Assembly: GCA_963589235.1 (NCBI GenBank)
Contig: CAVAJX010000101.1
Coordinates: 1-16,133 of the forward strand
Direction: 5' to 3'
DNA from: CAG-877 sp963589235
Lineage (GTDB): Bacteria; Bacillota_I; Bacilli_A; RF39; UBA660
DNA: 16,133 nucleotides
Of the stretch, positions 14,480-16,133 are shown in pieces (the stretch's first letter is position 1; every line of letters begins with the position of its first letter). Under the pieces are notes generated by a model, which did not search any database, was not told the DNA's origin, and saw only the letters and a list, made by a program, of their open reading frames with translations. The position numbers were made by a program, and so were the translations under genes.

Positions 14480-16072
14480 TTAATTTTGGTTTTCTTTTTC
14501 ATAAGTTTTATTGCTTTCATCCTTTTTTGTTTTACCTTTTTCTCTATCTAACAATTCACTTTCTTCTAATGAAATTTTTAGTAATTTGTCTTTATATTCT
14601 TGTAATCTTTTTTCAGTACTTGTTATTCGCTTTGTTAATACTACTAATTGATCAGTTCGGATACAAGTATTTTTGCTTAGACAATTTCTTTTGTAATCGA
14701 TACCTGAAAAAGCTCTTTTATAATTTTCTATATCTTCTTGGCTTACTTTTTTTGCTATTTGATAAATTCCAATATATTTAATCATTTCATTTGTTCTTTC
14801 TTGAAAATTTCTCATATAATTTAAATATCCTAGCATAGCTGTTTTAAAAGTTGAATCTATTGGTCTATTTTGTTCTTTTTCTTTATTCCATAATTTATTA
14901 AATTCTATTAATAGTTCATCTGATGTTAGTTTTCTTTTTCCATATTTAGTTAACCAGGCGACAGAATCGGCTGGATATTTTTTTATTAAATCTTTTCTTT
15001 GAGTTGGATTATTTATTTTTTCTTTAAAATCTTCAAACATGCTTTCTTTATATTCTTCAAAATTAATATCTAGTTGGGATAAATTTATTTTTGAAACTTC
15101 TTTAAGTAGTCTTTTATATTCTTCTGCTGTATTTTTAAATTCTTCGTAACCTGATTCTGTCATTACTTTTTTTATGAATTTTGCATAATTTTTTATGGAT
15201 TTAAAATTTGTTTTGTAAAATTGTATTAATTCTAATAATTCTTCCGGTATTTTCTTTGTAGTTTTACCTTTTATTCCTAATTCTGTTTCATATACAAAAT
15301 TATATTTTTGTAAACAATAATTATTAACATTTCTATTTGTCATTCTTAAAATTCTTGCATAATTTTCAAATTCTTCTTCTGAATTTGGATTTGATTTAAT
15401 TGTTAATATATCATTAATTGTTACACCAGTACATTGTGAAGAATTTATAGCATCTTGTATTTTTTTTCGACTATTATAGGCTGTTGTTGTAAAATCTTTT
15501 ACTTTTTTTTCTTCTATTAATTGTTCCTTGATTGTTTCTTCTTTTTCTTCTTTTAATACTTCTAAATCATTGCTTAAACTTTTGATTCTTGCTTGTAATA
15601 TCTCTTTTCTTGATTGTGTTATTTCATGTAGCTGAGTTATAATTTCTTCCTTTTGCTCTTCTATAATAGATAAAATACTTTCTTTTGTTATAGTGAAAAG
15701 AACTGGATTAGTGTCTAACAATTCTGGTATTTCAAGTATGTCTATATCATCTTTTTCTAAATTTTTATTATAAAAATATAAATAGAGTTTTTCATCTTTA
15801 TTTTCTAGCCAAGTTGTTCCTTCGTGAGATTCATTTTCCTTATTTTTTATTTTAAATTTTGGATTTGATAATACTGTCCAGGCTAAACCAGTTTCTTTTG
15901 AAAGCCTTGATGTTACTTCTTTTAATAATTCTTCTGATTTTATTTTATGATTTGATAATGTTTCTATTATTTTAATTTTAGTTACTTCATCTGTATTTAG
16001 ATAACTTTTTATAAATTCTTCTTCTTTAATACCTAAAATTTGGCATAGTAGTTCAATTGTTTTTTCATTCAT
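14480..16072 (-). CDS. 530-residue coiled-coil-rich protein, unrecognised
   Basis: I do not recognise this protein. It is soluble, with no signal peptide or membrane helix, and very rich in Lys, Glu, Ile and Asn. Regions seen: a helical N-terminus (1-60), a small beta-like patch WLENKDEKLYLYFYN (88-102), a long coiled coil (about 131-195), a central helical domain (about 230-345), a segment with several Trp and aromatics from KYPADSVAWLTKYG to LGYLNYMRNF (365-423), another coiled coil (about 478-512) and a charged tail. No P-loop, nuclease or helix-turn-helix motif was found. The start has GAGGAG about ten bases upstream; a second ATG two codons in is not present, so the start is firm. It is convergent with the lemA-intron segment. 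Its compositional look is like phage or mobile-element structural proteins, but that is a guess. Confidence 0.85.
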   Translation of the reverse strand: MNEKTIELLCQILGIKEEEFIKSYLNTDEVTKIKIIETLSNHKIKSEELLKEVTSRLSKETGLAWTVLSNPKFKIKNKENESHEGTTWLENKDEKLYLYFYNKNLEKDDIDILEIPELLDTNPVLFTITKESILSIIEEQKEEIITQLHEITQSRKEILQARIKSLSNDLEVLKEEKEETIKEQLIEEKKVKDFTTTAYNSRKKIQDAINSSQCTGVTINDILTIKSNPNSEEEFENYARILRMTNRNVNNYCLQKYNFVYETELGIKGKTTKKIPEELLELIQFYKTNFKSIKNYAKFIKKVMTESGYEEFKNTAEEYKRLLKEVSKINLSQLDINFEEYKESMFEDFKEKINNPTQRKDLIKKYPADSVAWLTKYGKRKLTSDELLIEFNKLWNKEKEQNRPIDSTFKTAMLGYLNYMRNFQERTNEMIKYIGIYQIAKKVSQEDIENYKRAFSGIDYKRNCLSKNTCIRTDQLVVLTKRITSTEKRLQEYKDKLLKISLEESELLDREKGKTKKDESNKTYEKENQN

Positions 16073-16100
16073 TGATGTTTACTCCTCGTATAATAGTTTT

Positions 16101-16133
16101 TGTAAGTGATTTATTTTTAATATTTTACTTACA
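16101..16133. repeat. 7-bp inverted repeat upstream of the 530-residue protein gene
   Basis: TGTAAGT (16101-16107) and ACTTACA (16127-16133) with a 19-base AT-only spacer, about 30-60 bp before the gene's start. It could be an operator overlapping the promoter. The window ends at its last base, so it may extend further. Confidence 0.35.

Noticed and set aside
14466..14487. Minus-strand terminator of the 530-residue gene
   Set aside because: AAATTA/TAATTT followed by T's could fold, but the stem is A-T only and overlaps the stop codon. Too weak to list.
1..16133. CRISPR arrays, tRNA or rRNA genes, toxin-antitoxin pairs
   Set aside because: No spaced direct repeats, no cloverleaf-like segments with CCA-type ends, and no two-gene small toxin modules were seen.

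Overview
The window is about 16 kb of very AT-rich DNA (my estimate is below 30% G+C). It comes from a low-G+C, endospore-forming Bacillota. The evidence is three recognisable sporulation proteins (SpoIVB, SpoIIGA, pro-sigma-E), an alanine T-box leader, a class B sortase, strong AGGAGG-type ribosome binding sites and intrinsic U-tract terminators. The genetic code appears standard: the genes are open end to end with TGA not read as Trp, and Trp is TGG. All 16 genes stop at TAA or TAG and none at TGA. I cannot place the genus; an uncultured gut Bacilli or Clostridia lineage is a guess.

Left part (1-4773): a class B sortase on the minus strand diverges from a plus-strand sporulation block. This block holds spoIVB (second-stage signalling protease), a DUF421 membrane protein, a 104-residue membrane protein of unknown role, then spoIIGA and sigE translationally coupled. 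SpoIIGA cleaves the pro-peptide of sigma-E. SpoIVB acts in the later sigma-K checkpoint of other spore formers.

Middle (4774-12191): thymidine kinase (tdk) with its own promoter lies tail to tail with a YigZ/IMPACT-family gene over a shared bidirectional terminator. An AI-2E-family permease follows. An alanine-specific T-box riboswitch then leads an operon of two P-loop kinase-like proteins (a dNMP-kinase-like protein and a UPF0200/dephospho-CoA-kinase-like protein), alaS, and holA (DNA polymerase III delta), which overlaps alaS.

Right part (12192-16133): a DUF3137 membrane protein and LemA form a familiar pair. Immediately after the lemA terminator sits an ORF-less group IIC intron of about 543 nt with a well preserved domain V. 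The last gene, on the minus strand, encodes a 530-residue coiled-coil-rich protein I do not recognise. The window ends in a 7-bp inverted repeat upstream of it.

The left and middle parts are mostly core genes in an unfamiliar order. The intron and the orphan gene at the right end are the accessory-looking part.
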